Source: Lachnospiraceae bacterium UBA3332
Lineage (GTDB): Bacteria > Bacillota > Clostridia > Lachnospirales > Lachnospiraceae
Reading direction: 5' to 3'
DNA length: 7,364 nt
Assembly (NCBI GenBank): GCA_002361095.1
Contig: DERU01000207.1
Span: 1-7,364, forward strand
Position numbers and translations under genes: made by a program
Shown here: in pieces, positions 1-6,767 of the stretch
How the letters are laid out: each line of letters starts with the position of its first letter
Position numbering within the stretch: position 1 is the first letter of the stretch
Notes under the pieces: generated by a model
What the model saw: the letters and a program-made list of their open reading frames with translations, nothing else
What the model was told of the DNA's origin: nothing
Database searches by the model: none

Positions 1-160
1 TTCCCGTCCGGGATCCCGCAATCCTGAAACGGCCGTGCGCTCCTGTTCCCGCCATTCGGAGGCTGCCCATGCCCTCGGATCCTCTTGCCTGCCTCCCGCC
101 TTAGGCTGCTGCCATTGGGGCCAAACTGTTACGCATCCGTCCCCAAAACCGAACTAAACG
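1..160. other. unassigned GC-rich stretch left of the first promoter
   Basis: I see no gene here that I would defend. One frame on the + strand is open from base 2 to a TAA at 152-154, but its translation is rich in Cys, Pro, Ser and His with no recognisable motif. A short open frame on the - strand runs from an ATG at 68-70 off the left edge, also without recognisable content. The 10-base palindrome CGGGATCCCG lies at 9-18. The stretch could be the end of a neighbouring gene, or an intergenic region whose context is cut off. Confidence 0.4.
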
Positions 161-189
161 TTGACTTCCACACGAGGCTGCGGTAAAAT
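161..189 (+). promoter_or_regulatory. sigma-A-type promoter of the DUF402-ROK unit
   Basis: A -35 box TTGACT (161-166; 5 of 6 to TTGACA) is separated by exactly 17 bases from a -10 box TAAAAT (184-189; 5 of 6 to TATAAT). Transcription would start near 196, leaving a leader of about 50 bases before the ATG at 245. The leader ends in a strong ribosome binding site, AAAGGAG at 233-239, five bases before the start. No operator-like repeat overlaps the boxes clearly enough to name a regulator. Confidence 0.75.
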
Positions 190-244
190 TTGGTTAAGTC
201 ATTTGTAAAATACATCCAACCCTATTTCCTACAAAGGAGCCGCC

Positions 245-772
245 ATGGAAAATCTTATAACGAACCTTTCAGGACTTACCCTGTACCGCAGACGTTTGAT
301 TCCGGAGGAATGCCTTCCTCTCCCCAACGATATCATCCTACACTGTGACAGAGACGTGCTTGTCACATCCTGGAAAACCATTCGCCCCAAGAAAGACATG
401 GATCACGGCTACTCCTGCTACTATCTGGAGGAGGGTTACAAGATCAGCAAATTTTACCGCTCCGATAACACCCTCCTGTATTACTACTGCGATATCATTT
501 CCCCCTCTTATGATAAAAACGCCAACATTTTGACAGTCACGGATCTGCTTGCGGATGTCATCGTCTATCCCGACGGTTTTGTCAAAGTGGTAGACGTGGA
601 CGAACTGGTGACGGCGATGCATCAGGGAACGCTCTCCCTAAGTCTGCTGTGCGACGCACTTTTGACGCTGGACCGTCTGCTGCGCCTGATTTATGCCGGA
701 AAATTCAAGGAACTGCTTGCGCCGATAGACCGTTATGAACATCCCCTTTCCGCCCGGCCGCAGATGGCCTAG
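245..772 (+). CDS. DUF402 domain protein, probable nucleoside di-/triphosphate phosphatase
   Basis: This 175-residue protein fits the DUF402 family, whose characterised Gram-positive members (staphylococcal Ntdp type, about 180 residues) are cytoplasmic metal-dependent phosphatases acting on nucleoside di- and triphosphates. The core is in the usual order: a Trp at 43 after a beta-rich N-terminus, the YYYCDI segment at 79-84, then TDLLADV at 99-105, YPDG at 108-111 and DVDEL at 117-121. Acidic residues D83, D100, D104, D117, D119 and E120 fall where the family binds metal; the usual Asn of the 'NI' motif is Asp83 here. A helical C-terminus follows (about 122-160). The ATG at 245 is supported by AAAGGAG five bases upstream and by the promoter at 161-189. 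The ROK kinase starts 25 bases after the stop, so the two are probably co-transcribed. The true substrate is not shown by the sequence. Confidence 0.85.
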   Translation: MENLITNLSGLTLYRRRLIPEECLPLPNDIILHCDRDVLVTSWKTIRPKKDMDHGYSCYYLEEGYKISKFYRSDNTLLYYYCDIISPSYDKNANILTVTDLLADVIVYPDGFVKVVDVDELVTAMHQGTLSLSLLCDALLTLDRLLRLIYAGKFKELLAPIDRYEHPLSARPQMA

Positions 773-785
773 ATCGTGTTTGAAA

Positions 786-800
786 AAGGAGAACCGCATG
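786..800 (+). promoter_or_regulatory. ribosome binding site fixing the ROK start at 798
   Basis: AAGGAGA at 786-792 lies six bases (from the end of GGAG) before the ATG at 798-800. This favours 798 over the in-frame ATG at 735. The earlier start would lie inside the DUF402 gene and add 21 residues ahead of the ATP-binding loop that normally begins ROK kinases. Confidence 0.85.
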
Positions 801-1772
801 AAAGACCATTATATCGGTGTCGATTTGGGCGGCACCAATATCAAAATATCCGTTTTTAACGAAACCTTCCGGAAAGTCGGGGAAAAGCGTTCCCCCACCG
901 AGGTCAATTACGGCTCGGAGCATGTTCTGGTCCGTATTTACAATGCCCTCACGGACTTGCTGGGGGAACTTTCCCTGACCGCAGAAGATATCCGCTGCAT
1001 GGGCATGGGCGTCCCCGGCATCCTGGACATCCAAAACGGCATTTCCCGTTTTTCCCCCAATTTCCCGAAATGGGAGGAAGTCCCCATCGTCGCATGGATG
1101 GAAAACCACTTGGGGATTCCCACCTATATCGACAATGACGCCCGGGTAAATCTCTATGGGGAATGGAAATTCGGCGCGGGGAAAAACCGCAGGAATGTAT
1201 TGATGCTCACACTGGGAACCGGGCTGGGCGGCGCCGTCGTCATGGACGGGCGGGTGCTTTACGGAGCCACCGGTTCTGCCGGGGAAATCGGACATATCAA
1301 CATGTACCGCAACGGACGTCCCTGCCGCTGCGGCAGCAGCGGCTGTCTGGGACGCTATGTATCCGCCCTCGGTATGCTGCGCACCTTCCGCGAAAAAGTC
1401 GAATCCGGCAAAAACAGCATCATCTGCGACTGGGTACACGACGACTTGGACAGTGTCACCGCCGATATGCTTTCCTCCGCCTACGACGAAGGCGACCCCG
1501 TGGTCACGGAAACCATGCAGGAAACCGGGGAACTTCTGGGGTACGGCCTGTGCGCCGTTTTCAGCCTTTACAACCCGGAAATTATTATCGTGGGGGGCGG
1601 CATGTCCAATATGGGCGACCGGCTTTTGCAATACACCAGGGACATCCTGGACAGCCACGCACTGCGCATTCCTTACGGCGCCTGTACCATCGTCACCGCC
1701 GTGCTGGGCGATGCCGCCGGTATGCTGGGCGCCGCCGTCTACGCCAAAGAACAGCATGCCCTCCATCCTTAA
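798..1772 (+). CDS. ROK-family sugar kinase (glucokinase/allose-kinase-like) with altered GCLE motif
   Basis: This 324-residue protein is a ROK-family kinase, expected to phosphorylate a free hexose or amino sugar with ATP in the cytoplasm. The N-terminal phosphate loop is D9-L-G-G-T-N14. The presumed catalytic base is Asp114 in DNDA (112-115). A second nucleotide-binding segment, LGTGLGG, follows, then the GEIGH motif with E163 and H166. The zinc site is complete: H166, C176, C178 and C183. The C-terminal IIIVGGGMS segment is the usual adenosine-side loop. One key residue is changed: the GCLE motif reads GCLG, so residue 185 is Gly (GGA at 1350-1352). In structurally studied ROK kinases that Glu contacts the sugar. 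Length and frame are otherwise normal, so the gene is probably active, perhaps with shifted sugar preference. I do not see a transcription-factor helix-turn-helix, so this is a kinase rather than a NagC/XylR-type repressor. The substrate cannot be named. Confidence 0.9.
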   Translation: MKDHYIGVDLGGTNIKISVFNETFRKVGEKRSPTEVNYGSEHVLVRIYNALTDLLGELSLTAEDIRCMGMGVPGILDIQNGISRFSPNFPKWEEVPIVAWMENHLGIPTYIDNDARVNLYGEWKFGAGKNRRNVLMLTLGTGLGGAVVMDGRVLYGATGSAGEIGHINMYRNGRPCRCGSSGCLGRYVSALGMLRTFREKVESGKNSIICDWVHDDLDSVTADMLSSAYDEGDPVVTETMQETGELLGYGLCAVFSLYNPEIIIVGGGMSNMGDRLLQYTRDILDSHALRIPYGACTIVTAVLGDAAGMLGAAVYAKEQHALHP

Positions 1773-1816
1773 CGGTCCAGCCTATCTCCTAACCGGATGG
1801 ATATTGGCAAATTCCG

Positions 1817-2608
1817 CTACATTTTTATGCTTGCAATGTCCAGGCTGCTGATAATGTTGGTTACCAATACCACCAGCGGCATCATGATCTCGCAGACATG
1901 GACGAAAAAGCAGGCGATGTCCTCCGTGATACCGCCGAAATGATGAAAGGCCACGTAACAATAAAACAGGAAAGCCAAGACGACACCGGTCAGGCACTGA
2001 GCCGCCACGATCGGATTGAGCATCAGCATGCCCAACAGGCAGAAGCCCACATACAGCACCATAAAGCCTGCCACGACAAATTTCTCCCTGCCTTTGGCCA
2101 CGTACAGGGAGCATTTGCTTTTTTGGGTATGGGGAAACAGTACGATGGAAAGTCCGAAGAGGGACCGGGAAAGGACAAAACCATAGGCCAGAACCGGCCA
2201 GCTGTCCAGCGGCATTTCACTCCAAAGCCCTACGCTCAAGAAAAAATAACTCACACAGACAATAATGGCAAAATATCCGCTGTGGGAATCCCGCAGAATC
2301 TCCAGTTTTCCTTCCCTTGTCTCATTGGAGCACAACGCGTCTACCGTCCTGAAAAAACCGTCCAAAAACGCCGCGCCGGATAAGAAGATCGGAAGCATCA
2401 CACAGATGACGGCCCCCAATAGGTCATTATTCACCAGATAGGGCGAAATCACCATCCATTCCCGGAGCAAAAAGCCGATGATTGCGCCTACCAGCGGAAC
2501 AAAGATCAGGATATATTTCATATTTTCCCGGGTCCGTCTCACCTGACGCGCAGGAAAAATCGAATACATGGCAAATGCCAGCCGGAAGCTGTTCCAAACC
2601 TTCTTCAT
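1817..2608 (-). CDS. divergent CobS-like (adenosylcobinamide-GDP ribazoletransferase family) membrane protein
   Basis: CobS joins adenosylcobinamide-GDP to alpha-ribazole (phosphate) in the inner membrane, the last assembly step of cobalamin. This 263-residue protein matches the family in length (E. coli CobS is 247) and layout. It has an N-terminal helix, the segment NMKYILIFVPLVGAIIGFLL (29-48), the LDG--TxD motif region at 82-90, KLEILRDSHSG at 101-111, a conserved SR at 147-148, FGGIT at 224-228, and about six hydrophobic segments. However, the canonical GGxHLDGxxDTxD motif reads G-A-A-F-L-D-G-F-F-R-T-V-D, so His is Phe81 and Asp is Arg87. The canonical TGD near the C-terminus reads TED (Glu229). 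D83, D90 and D107 remain. It may be a paralogue with another role, an impaired CobS, or a divergent active one. The ATG at 2608 has AAGGAG eight bases upstream. It lies 45 bases after the DUF3048 gene and is probably co-transcribed; no other cobalamin gene is in the window. Confidence 0.75.
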   Translation of the reverse strand: MKKVWNSFRLAFAMYSIFPARQVRRTRENMKYILIFVPLVGAIIGFLLREWMVISPYLVNNDLLGAVICVMLPIFLSGAAFLDGFFRTVDALCSNETREGKLEILRDSHSGYFAIIVCVSYFFLSVGLWSEMPLDSWPVLAYGFVLSRSLFGLSIVLFPHTQKSKCSLYVAKGREKFVVAGFMVLYVGFCLLGMLMLNPIVAAQCLTGVVLAFLFYCYVAFHHFGGITEDIACFFVHVCEIMMPLVVLVTNIISSLDIASIKM

Positions 2609-2653
2609 TATCAGTACTCCTTATTTTATAGCCGCCCCGCCGAAATCAAACGG

Positions 2654-3832
2654 TTATTGTTTTTCCAATACCACGTCGTCCCCACGTTCCCCCCAAATCA
2701 GGCAAATCCAGGTCTTGCCGCGGTTGAGCGCAATCGGATTGCCGTCCTTATCCAAATAGTACGCCGGATCCGTATCCGCATATCTCGACCAGGTACCTTC
2801 CACCATCTTGCCGCCGGTGAACACCTGCGCCTTATAATTGCCGCTCTGCGCGGCGCCGTCCTCCCAGCCGCCGTGCATGTTAAACGCCATATATTTCTTA
2901 TCGTCCCTAAACTCCCCATGGCAATACTGAAAAATCACATTCTCCACGGCGAGCTGTTCCCCCGTGATTTCGTCGATGTGCTTGTCCCCGTACTGGTAAC
3001 GGTAGTATTTGCCGTCCTCCGCATTATATTCAAACCGCGCCTGCACATTGGAGTAGCCGTTGCCCACGCCGGTGGATTTTCCGCCGGGATACAAAACCGT
3101 GACGTCCTCCGCGTCCGCGTGCTCCGCCTTCTCTCCCATCGGCGCAAACGTAAATTTCGGTTTATGGGTGTCGTGATAAGTCAGACTATATCCGAACTTC
3201 TCTGCTCCTTCCAACAGACTCTCTCCGTTGGAATAAACGTTATGAGGAGCCTTGCGGTTATCCGCGCGTAAAAAAGCTTTTGAAAACGGTTTGTCGATCC
3301 CTGCCGTCGCGCCACTGATATTGTCCACCGCATCACTGTTTAACATCGCGCCCACATAAGGAGTAGCCTGTCCGAAATGGGCATAAATCGCGTCGAACTC
3401 CAGCGCCTCATACACAAAATAGTCCCGGCTGCTGCGGACATATCCGATGGTCTCCAAATCCTGCCAGTTTTCAAACAACGGCATCAGCCTTGTCACATCC
3501 GCCCCCTCCATCGGAGCCTCGAAAATCACGGAAGCCTGTCCGATACCGGCCTGCGGACAACCCGCTTTGATGTTATTGAGCATCACCGCCATCGGCCGCT
3601 GCTGCCTTTGTTCCTCCGTACACTCCAGTCCTGTGAGGTAACTGGTAGGAACCGGATCCTCCTGCGCCGCGTTCTCACTCTCCCCCGGAAGGCTCTCTGC
3701 CGCCGTACTGCCGGGAATCCGGGCAGTCTCCGTCTCCGGCGCCCCAGGCGTCTGAACCTCCTCCTGTTTTCCACACGCACAAAAAGCTGCAGCCAGGCAC
3801 GCTGCCGCAATGAATAAACCGATTTTTTTCAT
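2654..3832 (-). CDS. DUF3048 (YerB-type) lipoprotein
   Basis: This 392-residue protein carries a lipoprotein signal: KK at 2-3, a hydrophobic stretch (about 4-19) and a probable lipidated Cys20 in FCACGK, followed by a low-complexity Pro/Glu/Ser/Thr linker (about 23-66). It should be anchored on the outer face of the membrane. The DUF3048 N-terminal domain begins with TGLEC, then RPMAVMLNN, PQAGIGQASVIFEA and IGYVRSSRDYF, all family hallmarks. The smaller C-terminal domain carries DEITGEQL, NVIFQY, GTWSRY and a terminal GKTWICLIW. B. subtilis YerB is the best-known relative; the biochemical function of the family is unknown. The second of two in-frame ATGs (3832 rather than 3838) is chosen because GGAG sits seven bases before it but directly abuts the first. 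The gene follows an AT-rich 104-base gap with a candidate promoter and precedes the CobS-like gene. A role in the cell envelope is inferred from location and neighbours only. Confidence 0.88.
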   Translation of the reverse strand: MKKIGLFIAAACLAAAFCACGKQEEVQTPGAPETETARIPGSTAAESLPGESENAAQEDPVPTSYLTGLECTEEQRQQRPMAVMLNNIKAGCPQAGIGQASVIFEAPMEGADVTRLMPLFENWQDLETIGYVRSSRDYFVYEALEFDAIYAHFGQATPYVGAMLNSDAVDNISGATAGIDKPFSKAFLRADNRKAPHNVYSNGESLLEGAEKFGYSLTYHDTHKPKFTFAPMGEKAEHADAEDVTVLYPGGKSTGVGNGYSNVQARFEYNAEDGKYYRYQYGDKHIDEITGEQLAVENVIFQYCHGEFRDDKKYMAFNMHGGWEDGAAQSGNYKAQVFTGGKMVEGTWSRYADTDPAYYLDKDGNPIALNRGKTWICLIWGERGDDVVLEKQ

Positions 3833-3843
3833 AACCATTCTCC
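3833..3843 (-). promoter_or_regulatory. ribosome binding site choosing between two ATGs of the DUF3048 gene
   Basis: Read on the - strand, the leader ends TTGGAGA-ATG-GTT-ATG. GGAG (3843-3840) is one base from the first ATG (3838), too close to work. It lies seven bases from the second (3832), a normal spacing. The second start also gives the usual MKK lipoprotein N-terminus. Confidence 0.7.
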
Positions 3844-3865
3844 AATCCCAACTAAAATCTATGTT

Positions 3866-3894
3866 ATTGTACTCCCGAATTCCATAAAAATCCA
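3866..3894 (-). promoter_or_regulatory. candidate promoter of the DUF3048 gene
   Basis: On the - strand a -10 box TACAAT (3871-3866; 5 of 6) is preceded by 17 bases and a weak -35 TGGATT (3894-3889; 3 of 6). It lies in the AT-rich gap between the flippase and the DUF3048 gene, with room for a leader of roughly 25 bases. A weaker alternative is TTGTAA (3928-3923) and TCTAAA (3905-3900), also 17 apart. The gap means the last two genes may be transcribed separately from the polysaccharide genes, but read-through is equally possible since no terminator is visible. Confidence 0.35.
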
Positions 3895-3936
3895 GTATTT
3901 TTAGAATTTTATTACAATATTGTTACAAATTTCCTG

Positions 3937-5592
3937 CTATTTCCGCATCAAATGCAGCTTTACGGCAATTTTTACAAGCATGGCGCCCTTGGGAACCGCT
4001 AACAGTTCTTTCCTGGTCATGGCGCCCAATTTGATGACCATCGCAAAATAAACAAACGCCCCCAGCGCCACCGCCGCCAGAATTGCCGCCGCGTTTCCCG
4101 CATACCCTTGCGGAAGCAGCCAAACCATCCCGTAATAAACGGCGGCCGCCGCCATGCCCATGATCACGGAGGCCCAAATTGGAAGCAAAAAGGTATTCAC
4201 CGCCTCCTGCTTATAACCGGTCGCCTTTTTGACACAATATCCGTTGAGCAGACAAATCAGGAGGGAGTATACCGTAACCGCAATCGGAAGGCTGTAAATG
4301 CCAAAATCGGTGAACGCAAGCAGCAGCGCCGCCACTGCCGACTGCACCGCCAACGCCACCGCTGCATTGGTCACCGGTTTTCCCTGCTTTCCCACCGCCT
4401 GCAATATAGAATTACTCAGCGTGGACAAAGAATAGAATACCGTACTCGCCCCCAACGCCGCCAGCAAATAACCGCCGAGGGCAATGTTTTGGGCGGAAAT
4501 GTTCGGATACAAAAGCCGTACCAGCGGCCTTGCCAACACCGTCATCCCTACGGCTGCCGGAATCGCAAGAAACATAATCGTTTTGATGGCGGTCCTGATT
4601 TTCCGGTTAACTTCCTTCTTATTTTTTGTCGCAAAGCTTCCCGAAATACTGGGAAGTATTGCCGAAGCCATCGCGGACGCAATCGCAATCGGTATATTGG
4701 ACAAACCCACGGCCTGCGTGTCATATACGCCGTTGGTCACCATCAGCGCCTCCAAATCCTGTCCGTGAATCTTCTGCATCATATTTAAGTATAAAGTCTG
4801 GTTAATCAAAGCGCTTGCATTGTATACAAATGTACTCATGATAACCGGCGTCACCATAAAAATAATAATTTTAAAAATCGAGCCTACAGACAGAACCCGC
4901 GCAGAATGGTCCCTCTCCACACGGGCATAAATCACTTTCCGGTTCATCTGATAAACAAAAAGCATAAACAACAGGGCAACCAGCACGCCGATTCCGGTTC
5001 CCATGGCGCTTCCCACCGCGCCCCAAGCCGCCCTGGTCTGGGGATCCTCCTCTTTGAAAATCTGCATCAGCAGATAAGCCGCGCCGATACTCACCACCGC
5101 GTTTAAAATCTGCTCCAGAATCTGGGAAAAGGAAGTCTGCAGCATCGTTTTATTCGCCTGAAAATATCCCCGCAGCACACCCAAAAGCCCGGACAGGAAA
5201 ATAACCGGCGCCAGCGTCCGGAGTACCATGGCCGATCTCCCGGGACTAAGTGCATCCGCCCCGAAAAAAGCGACCAGGCTGCCGACCCCTCCCACTACCA
5301 CCACATAAAGGATCGCGCACCAAAAAATACGCTGCGCGTTTTTATACTGGCGCATCGCCAACCTCTGGGATATCACCTTGGAAATTGCGGCAGGAATGCT
5401 GTAAGAAGAAATCAGCAGAATCATCTGGTAAATCCGGTATGCCGGCGTATAATATCCGTTACCTGTCTCCCCGATTACCCCTGTCAGGGGGCTTCTATAC
5501 AAAAGCCCGATAATCCTGCATATGATTCCCGCCGCCGCCAGAATCCCGGCCTGTTTTACAAAAGAATCACTCTTTTTTTGCTGTACCGCCAT
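3937..5592 (-). CDS. MOP-superfamily lipid-linked glycan flippase (YtgP/SpoVB/MurJ-like)
   Basis: This 551-residue, strongly hydrophobic protein belongs to the polysaccharide-transporter branch of the MOP superfamily, which includes B. subtilis YtgP (a MurJ-type lipid II flippase) and SpoVB. These proteins move undecaprenyl-linked sugars across the membrane. The N-terminal signature is clear: a first helix with R26, then GLLYRSPLTGVIGETGNGYY (29-48), followed by repeated hydrophobic helices to the C-terminus, consistent with the family's 14 or so segments. Short cationic stretches such as TKNKKEVNRKIR separate the two halves, and the protein ends in a basic tail (LHLMRK). The ATG at 5592 is preceded by GGAAGGTGATTT, a good ribosome binding site. 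The gene follows the DHHW gene by only 36 bases, suggesting shared transcription with the acetylation pair. It could be the cell's main lipid II flippase, a sporulation paralogue, or the exporter of a dedicated polysaccharide; the sequence alone does not decide. Confidence 0.9.
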   Translation of the reverse strand: MAVQQKKSDSFVKQAGILAAAGIICRIIGLLYRSPLTGVIGETGNGYYTPAYRIYQMILLISSYSIPAAISKVISQRLAMRQYKNAQRIFWCAILYVVVVGGVGSLVAFFGADALSPGRSAMVLRTLAPVIFLSGLLGVLRGYFQANKTMLQTSFSQILEQILNAVVSIGAAYLLMQIFKEEDPQTRAAWGAVGSAMGTGIGVLVALLFMLFVYQMNRKVIYARVERDHSARVLSVGSIFKIIIFMVTPVIMSTFVYNASALINQTLYLNMMQKIHGQDLEALMVTNGVYDTQAVGLSNIPIAIASAMASAILPSISGSFATKNKKEVNRKIRTAIKTIMFLAIPAAVGMTVLARPLVRLLYPNISAQNIALGGYLLAALGASTVFYSLSTLSNSILQAVGKQGKPVTNAAVALAVQSAVAALLLAFTDFGIYSLPIAVTVYSLLICLLNGYCVKKATGYKQEAVNTFLLPIWASVIMGMAAAAVYYGMVWLLPQGYAGNAAAILAAVALGAFVYFAMVIKLGAMTRKELLAVPKGAMLVKIAVKLHLMRK

Positions 5593-5628
5593 AAATCACC
5601 TTCCATACCGGTTTGGTTTTCCGGCGCA

Positions 5629-6744
5629 TCATTCGGAAAGCCTAAAAAGGTTCAGATAATCCAGCCTTCTTTCCACAATTTCCAATACAAAGACATCCGG
5701 ATCCTGCTCGTCTACCATGGACTGCTCAAAAAAACCGTTCCAATGCGCCAGATAACTGTCCCGAAAACTGCTCACAAGCGCAGGCGCCATGCCGCCCCCA
5801 AAAGAATCCCGTACCACAAACAGCCGTCTTTCGTCCGGCGAATCGGAGTGATAAACCAACGCCGTCGCGTCGTCGATGGAAATTGCCTGAAGGTTATTCC
5901 CATTATATCCGGTCACAATATAATTCATGTCTTTCGGTTTCTTTTTCTCATAATATTCCTGCAGATTCATCATCCTGGCAAGATCATAACCGGAAAAATC
6001 GTCTTCCGTAAAAGTCAGTTCCTCCGGCGGCGGAACCGAAATTCCCATCTGCGCAAGCAGCTGCCGGGCCCCAATATAACCGCCCGCCGCGTTCCAATGG
6101 GTGTCATAATGCCAATACAGCGACCACCGGTCCCGATATGCACGCATTTCCTCGACCGGATAAACTACCCGGATATCCGTGTTTTGCCTCAGATATTCCA
6201 CCAGCTGCCCTGCCCTGGTCAATTCCCCCTTTTTGTAATAAGACGGAAGATATTGATCCCCGTAAACCGTCTCTTTATTTGGCGCGATAAACAGGAAAAA
6301 CGCAATGTCCCTGTCCGCCAAAAACGCCTGTGTCGTGCGCAGGTTGTCCGCAATCTGTTCAAGCTGGTTTTCGTTAAAAAGATTGGTTCCTTTGTAATCG
6401 TCTATATCGCTCTCCGCACTGTAAAACAGCCAATCCTCCCGTCCCACCACCACCTTGTCATTGATGGACTTCTCGTGAAATACATACAAATCCAACAGAC
6501 TGTTTAAAGAAATCAGCTGGCTCCGGAATGGAACTTTGTTATTATAAGCGTTTTCCACCAATCCGCCGTATTTTCTCCAGTTATCCTTATCCGGCCTGGG
6601 CAGCTGCTCTTGCGCGCTGTTTTCCGTAGCTTGCGTGGTAAACCGGTCTGATGCCGCCAGCCACACCGCCCTGGGCAGCAGCAAAAGCAGGGCAAAACTA
6701 ACCAACCATAAAACTGCAGTTTTCTTTTTCAATTTTGCTCCCAT
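5629..6744 (-). CDS. AlgX/AlgJ-like DHHW protein, probable polysaccharide O-acetyltransferase component
   Basis: This protein (371 residues from the ATG) has a basic N-terminus, one hydrophobic segment (about 10-31) acting as an uncleaved or cleaved signal, and an extracytoplasmic SGNH-like domain. Hallmarks in order are FRSQLI (73-78), GREDWLFY (101-108), LFIAPNKETVYGD (151-163), HYDTHWN (212-218), VVRDSFG (310-316) and the terminal VLEIVERR (353-360). By analogy with AlgJ/AlgX, D214 and H216 of the DTHW motif and Ser314 of RDSF form the catalytic set that transfers acetyl groups to an exported glycan. The gene follows the MBOAT acyltransferase by 68 bases, as expected for an acyl donor/acceptor pair. 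The start is uncertain. The ATG at 6744 has no good ribosome binding site and abuts a GC hairpin, whereas a TTG four codons on (6732) has GGGAG five bases upstream and would give an MKKKTAV N-terminus. Which glycan is modified is unknown. Confidence 0.88.
   Translation of the reverse strand: MGAKLKKKTAVLWLVSFALLLLLPRAVWLAASDRFTTQATENSAQEQLPRPDKDNWRKYGGLVENAYNNKVPFRSQLISLNSLLDLYVFHEKSINDKVVVGREDWLFYSAESDIDDYKGTNLFNENQLEQIADNLRTTQAFLADRDIAFFLFIAPNKETVYGDQYLPSYYKKGELTRAGQLVEYLRQNTDIRVVYPVEEMRAYRDRWSLYWHYDTHWNAAGGYIGARQLLAQMGISVPPPEELTFTEDDFSGYDLARMMNLQEYYEKKKPKDMNYIVTGYNGNNLQAISIDDATALVYHSDSPDERRLFVVRDSFGGGMAPALVSSFRDSYLAHWNGFFEQSMVDEQDPDVFVLEIVERRLDYLNLFRLSE
6730..6742 (-). promoter_or_regulatory. 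alternative ribosome binding site and TTG start for the DHHW gene
   Basis: Read on the - strand, GGGAG (6742-6738) is followed by CAAAA and then TTG (6732-6730), in frame with the gene. This spacing of five is normal, whereas the upstream ATG at 6744 has only hairpin sequence ahead of it. The shorter product would be 367 residues. Confidence 0.4.
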
Positions 6745-6746
6745 CC

Positions 6747-6762
6747 GCCCGCTTTGGCGGGC
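6747..6762 (-). promoter_or_regulatory. GC-rich hairpin abutting the DHHW start codon
   Basis: The - strand reads GCCCGC-CAAA-GCGGGC, a perfect six-base GC stem with a four-base loop, ending two bases before the ATG at 6744. No T-tract follows in either direction, so it is not an intrinsic terminator. It would hide the area where a ribosome must bind for the ATG start, so it may lower or tune translation of the DHHW gene relative to the MBOAT gene. Confidence 0.45.
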
Positions 6763-6767
6763 ACCCG

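Noticed and set aside
2..154. 51-codon open frame at the left edge as the end of an upstream gene
   Set aside because: Its translation is Cys/Pro/Ser-rich and unlike a known protein end; an open frame of this length is unremarkable in GC-rich DNA. It cannot be excluded without the sequence to the left.
735..797. An upstream in-frame ATG at 735 for the ROK kinase
   Set aside because: It lies inside the DUF402 gene, has no good ribosome binding site, and adds residues not seen before the phosphate loop in ROK kinases; AAGGAGA six bases before 798 decides for the later start.
705..1766. A 353-codon open frame on the - strand covering almost the whole ROK gene
   Set aside because: It is antisense to a clear ROK kinase, its translation is dominated by Gly, His, Val and Asp runs without family motifs, and it overlaps the DUF402 gene end. 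It follows from the GC-rich third positions of the real gene.
1763..1800. Inverted repeat CCATCC...GGATGG between the convergent ROK and CobS-like genes as a bidirectional terminator
   Set aside because: The stem is only six bases with a 26-base interior and no T-tract follows on either strand. A terminator is expected here, but I cannot point to one.
5578..6507. A 309-codon open frame on the + strand opposite the DHHW gene
   Set aside because: It is antisense to a protein with clear DTHW and RDSF motifs, and its Arg/His/Ile-rich translation has no recognisable domain. The + frames at 2657-3271 and 4108-4788 are rejected for the same reason.
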